From assembly GCA_017396925.1 (NCBI GenBank), contig JAFQKM010000148.1:1-8739 (forward strand): a stretch of DNA of 8,739 nucleotides, written 5' to 3'. This document shows, in pieces, positions 6,534 through 8,739 of this stretch. Position 1 is the first letter of the stretch. Each line of letters starts with the position of its first letter. The notes beneath the pieces are model-generated. The model saw only the letters and a list, made by a program, of their open reading frames with translations. It did not search any database and had not been told where the DNA came from. The translations under genes and the position numbers were made by a program. The DNA is from Clostridia bacterium. GTDB taxonomy: Bacteria; Bacillota; Clostridia; Oscillospirales; Butyricicoccaceae.

Positions 6534-7928
6534 ATGACCCAGACCAAGTCGCTGCGGCAGCGGTTTATCGGCAACAAGACCTTTTATAAGATGGTCCTGG
6601 CCGTGGCTGTGCCCATCGTCATTCAGAACGGCATCACCAACTTTGTCAATCTGCTCGACAATGTTATGGTCGGTCAGCTGGGCACCGAATCGATGTCGGG
6701 TGTTGCCATTGCCAACCAGCTGATTTTTGTATTTAACCTCTGCATTTTCGGCGGTCTGTCGGGCGCTGGTATTTTTGGCGCACAGTATTATGGTTCGGGC
6801 AACCATGACGGTGTACGCCAGACCTTCCGCTTTAAGCTCTATATCATTGCCATTCTGAGCACCGTCTTCCTGACGGCCTTTCTCACCAAGGATGCCGATC
6901 TGCTGTCCCTCTACCTGCACCAGTCGGAAGGCGGCGGCGACCTGGCGCTGACCCTCAGCGAGGGCCAGATCTATCTGCGCATCATGCTGCTGGGTCTTAT
7001 CCCCTTTGCCCTCAACAATGCCTACGTCGGTACACTGCGCGAGACCGGCGAGACCCTGCTGCCCATGAAGGCCGGCATCACGGCCGTTCTGGTCAATCTG
7101 GTCTTCAACTGGCTGCTGATTTTCGGCCATCTGGGCTTCCCCGAGCTGGGCGTTGCCGGTGCGGCCATTGCCACCGTTCTGTCGAGATATGTCGAGCTGG
7201 CCATCGTCATGTTCTGGACCCATACCCACAAGGAGAAGAATAAGTTTATCGTCGGTGTCTACAGAAGCCTGCACATCGATAAGGATATCGTTTACCGCAT
7301 CGTTCGCAAGGGCTGGCCTCTGCTGCTCAACGAGGTCCTGTGGTCGATCGGTATGACCACCATCACCCAGTGCTATTCCACCCGCGGCCTGTCGGCCGTT
7401 GCGGCGGTCAACATTACATCGACCCTGTCCAACCTGTTCCGCATCGTCGTTATGGCATCGGGCAATTCGATCGCCATTCTGGTCGGCCAGCGGCTGGGTG
7501 CCGGCCGTATGGACGAGGCCAGGGATGTCGACAACAAGCTGATCTTTGCCAGCTGCTCGCTCTGTGCGGTCATCGGTCTGGTGCTCTTTGCAACGGCGCC
7601 GCTGTTCCCGGAAATGTACAATACCACAGCCGACGTCAAGGCCATCGCCTGTGTTCTGCTGCGTGTCGTTGCCTGTGTCCTGCCCCTGCAGGCCTTCAAC
7701 AATGCTGCCTACTTTACCCTGCGCGCCGGCGGCAAGACCTTCATCACCTTTATTTTCGACAGTATGTTCATCTGGTGCGTCAGCCTGCCTGCGGCCTTCT
7801 ACTGTGCCCACTTCACCGGCCTGAATGTCATGAATATGTACGGCATCGTTCAGGGCCTGGAGATCGTCAAAACCACGCTGGGCTTTGTCCTGATCAAAAA
7901 GGGCAGCTGGCTGAGCAATATCGTTTGA
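6534..7928 (+). CDS. MATE-family multidrug/cation antiporter
   Basis: This 464-residue protein has the typical length and two-half architecture of MatE (PF01554) transporters, which export drugs or metabolites in exchange for Na+ or H+. The first half (about 16-230) contains LLDNVMVGQLGTESMSGVAI (about 40-59), the family signature near helix 2, and NWLLIFGHLGFPELGVAGAA (about 192-211). The second half (about 252-455) contains the matching GQRLGAGRMDEAR segment (about 318-330). About twelve hydrophobic helices are apparent. The start is supported by GAGGAGGG at 6518-6525, 8 bases before ATG. The SD-proximal AGGG (6522-6525) could pair with CCCT (6530-6533), partly masking it. The gene has its own promoter and a terminator about 80 bases downstream. 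It cannot be placed confidently in the NorM, DinF or MepA branch, and its substrate is unknown. Confidence 0.93.
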   Translation: MTQTKSLRQRFIGNKTFYKMVLAVAVPIVIQNGITNFVNLLDNVMVGQLGTESMSGVAIANQLIFVFNLCIFGGLSGAGIFGAQYYGSGNHDGVRQTFRFKLYIIAILSTVFLTAFLTKDADLLSLYLHQSEGGGDLALTLSEGQIYLRIMLLGLIPFALNNAYVGTLRETGETLLPMKAGITAVLVNLVFNWLLIFGHLGFPELGVAGAAIATVLSRYVELAIVMFWTHTHKEKNKFIVGVYRSLHIDKDIVYRIVRKGWPLLLNEVLWSIGMTTITQCYSTRGLSAVAAVNITSTLSNLFRIVVMASGNSIAILVGQRLGAGRMDEARDVDNKLIFASCSLCAVIGLVLFATAPLFPEMYNTTADVKAIACVLLRVVACVLPLQAFNNAAYFTLRAGGKTFITFIFDSMFIWCVSLPAAFYCAHFTGLNVMNMYGIVQGLEIVKTTLGFVLIKKGSWLSNIV

Positions 7929-7967
7929 TATTTGTTGAATAAAGCATGGATATTGCAAATGGTAATC

Positions 7968-7991
7968 AAAAATCCGCCCTTCAGGACGGAT
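7968..7991 (-). terminator. Minus-strand intrinsic terminator-like hairpin
   Basis: Read on the minus strand, ATCCGTCC and GGGCGGAT form an 8-bp stem (one G-U pair) with loop TGAA, running into TTTTT at 7972-7968. On the plus strand the same stem has a C-A mismatch and no T-run, so the signal is directional. No minus-strand gene is seen immediately to the right. Confidence 0.5.
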
Positions 7992-8007
7992 GTCTGTAAA
8001 ACAATTA

Positions 8008-8038
8008 AAGCCAGGCTGCATTTTGCAGCTTGGCTTTT
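8008..8038 (+). terminator. Intrinsic terminator after the MATE gene
   Basis: A 13-bp stem with one G-U pair (AAGCCAGGCTGCA at 8008-8020, TGCAGCTTGGCTT at 8024-8036) and a TTT loop ends in TTTT (8035-8038). The pairing is intact only on the plus strand. The gene-free stretch from 7929 to 8094 holds this, the minus-strand hairpin and no other recognisable element. Confidence 0.85.
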
Positions 8039-8094
8039 ACCGTTATTCGCACGAAAGAAAAAATATGGATTTTTCCAATAGAGGAGATGTGTAT

Positions 8095-8406
8095 ATGAAG
8101 CGCAACGAAAAAGATACGGCGGGACAGCAAATTGCTGACCTGTGCCAAGATCACGGCATTTCTCCAAAATCGCCTGCAGAGAAAAGCGGCGTATCACATG
8201 AAGAACCCGTATTCAGGACGTTTGAAGAACTGCTGCTGACCGAAGAAGAGCGAGAGGAACGAAGAAAAGAGATCGAAGAAGACAAGGCGTTGGCCGCTTA
8301 TTATCGAAAAGTGTTTGAAGACCCCGAGTCTTATTTTGCGATCAAGGAAAACTCGGAGGATGAGATTCCGGACGATGACGTATATATATGGGATAAAGAG
8401 ATCTGA
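8095..8406 (+). CDS. Small acidic hypothetical protein with possible remnant HTH
   Basis: This 103-residue protein is not assigned to a known family. The ATG at 8095 is chosen because GAGGAG (8081-8086) lies 8 bases upstream; in-frame starts at 8065 and 7990 have no comparable site, and the latter would read through a terminator. Residues about 12-33 (IADLCQDHGISPKSPAEKSG) recall the helix-turn-helix region of XRE-type regulators (pattern I..LC...GIS...LAE.SGVS), but the recognition helix and later helices are not recognisable. Residues about 42-75 form a highly charged, probably helical stretch (LLLTEEEREERRKEIEEDKA). The C-terminus is acidic with aromatic residues (DDDVYIWDKEI). Codon use differs from the neighbours: AAA dominates for Lys and CGA/AGA/AGG for Arg, against AAG and CGC/CGT elsewhere. 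This suggests horizontal acquisition. No convincing promoter is visible between the upstream terminator and the start. No toxin or antitoxin partner lies beside it. Confidence 0.65.
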   Translation: MKRNEKDTAGQQIADLCQDHGISPKSPAEKSGVSHEEPVFRTFEELLLTEEEREERRKEIEEDKALAAYYRKVFEDPESYFAIKENSEDEIPDDDVYIWDKEI

Positions 8407-8407
8407 G

Positions 8408-8442
8408 AACAGGCACAACAGTTTATCTGTTGTGCCTGTTTT
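8408..8442 (+). terminator. Intrinsic terminator after the small gene
   Basis: A perfect 14-bp stem (AACAGGCACAACAG at 8408-8421, CTGTTGTGCCTGTT at 8427-8440) with loop TTTAT is followed by TTCTGTTTTT. It begins directly after the stop codon, which supports the small open reading frame as a real expressed unit. Confidence 0.92.
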
Positions 8443-8482
8443 CTGTTTTTATCGGCATCTGCTTCCGGGCGCTTTTACATGG

Positions 8483-8517
8483 TATAAAGAAACCCCGCGG
8501 CATTGCCGCAGGGTTTC
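8483..8517 (-). terminator. Intrinsic terminator for the minus-strand PduL-like gene
   Basis: On the minus strand GAAACCCTGCGGC (8517-8505) pairs with GCCGCGGGGTTTC (8501-8489) over 13 bp with one G-U pair and a 3-base loop, then runs into TTTATA. On the plus strand one pair is a C-A mismatch, so it belongs to the minus-strand transcript. The 3' untranslated stretch 8518-8561 holds nothing else recognisable. Confidence 0.85.
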
Positions 8518-8561
8518 GGTGTGTGTTGTGTGTAAAGCTTTGTTATGGAGTTCTAAGTAAA

Positions 8562-8739
8562 TTAGAGCTTGACGATGCCTTCGACCTCACCGGCGATACC
8601 GGCAGCGTTGGCTTCGTCTGTATCGATGTGCATTCTTGTAGCGAACTTGTCGGAAACGCGGACGACAACGTCACCGAATGTCAGTGCGCGGCCGTTGCAG
8701 TTGGTCTCGACAGAGATGATCTGCTTGTCCTGAACGCCC
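8562..8739 (-). CDS. Phosphate propanoyltransferase (PduL-type), C-terminal 58 residues
   Basis: The minus strand is open from the right edge to a TAA at 8564-8562, giving the last 58 residues; the start lies beyond the window. The segment VVVRVSDKFATRMHIDTDEA followed by NAAG matches the conserved end of PduL, which interconverts acyl-CoA plus phosphate with acyl-phosphate plus CoA, either inside bacterial microcompartments or as the housekeeping phosphotransacetylase in bacteria lacking Pta. In PduL the His of the MHIDTDEAN motif is thought to lie at the metal-containing active site. About 150 upstream residues are missing, so the other metal-binding histidines and any encapsulation peptide cannot be checked. 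No microcompartment shell gene is visible, so a housekeeping acetate-forming role is as likely as a compartment role. The identification rests on this one motif block. The gene is convergent with the small plus-strand gene. Confidence 0.75.
   Translation of the reverse strand, partial: GVQDKQIISVETNCNGRALTFGDVVVRVSDKFATRMHIDTDEANAAGIAGEVEGIVKL

Noticed and set aside
6498..8021. A 507-codon minus-strand open frame opposite the MATE gene
   Set aside because: It is a shadow of a well-supported MATE transporter; the predicted product is a low-complexity hydrophilic sequence with no family features.
7990..8094. Longer start for the small gene
   Set aside because: Translation from 7990 would run through a 13-bp terminator stem with T-run. 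The ATG at 8095 has GAGGAG at 8 bases.

Overview
The window looks like chromosomal DNA from a GC-rich Gram-positive gut clostridium, most likely of the Oscillospiraceae/Ruminococcaceae type. This is inferred from strong AGGAGG ribosome binding sites at short spacing, compact genes ending in hairpin-plus-T-run terminators, third-position G/C codon preference, a PhoR-like sensor kinase without an evident HAMP domain, and several LRR_5 (BspA-like) repeat proteins. No 16S gene or other taxonomic marker is present, so the placement is by style only.

Layout, left to right. (1) The 3' part of a membrane sensor histidine kinase, closed by a terminator. (2) A stand-alone O-antigen ligase/polymerase-type membrane protein, closed by a terminator. 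(3) A cytosolic leucine-rich-repeat protein (LRR-A) with its own promoter and terminator. (4) A 192-base leader with an operator-like palindrome and a GC-rich hairpin, followed by a two-gene operon of two further cytosolic LRR proteins (LRR-B and LRR-C). (5) A MATE-family efflux transporter with a clear promoter and a downstream terminator. (6) A small A-rich gene of unknown function, flanked by terminators and with codon use unlike its neighbours. (7) On the minus strand, the 3' end of a PduL-type phosphate acyltransferase gene with its own terminator.

Apart from the LRR-B/LRR-C pair these are separate transcription units, so there is no evidence that the whole window forms one pathway. The most distinctive content is the run of three LRR proteins. 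They share an N-terminal cap and two 'DG-x-L' insert modules 127-128 residues apart, so they are colinear paralogs. None has a signal peptide or anchor, unlike classical surface BspA proteins. LRR-C adds a very acidic N-terminal helix. Their function cannot be read from the sequence; a protein-binding scaffold role is the natural inference.

No tRNA, rRNA, CRISPR array, transposase or insertion sequence was seen.
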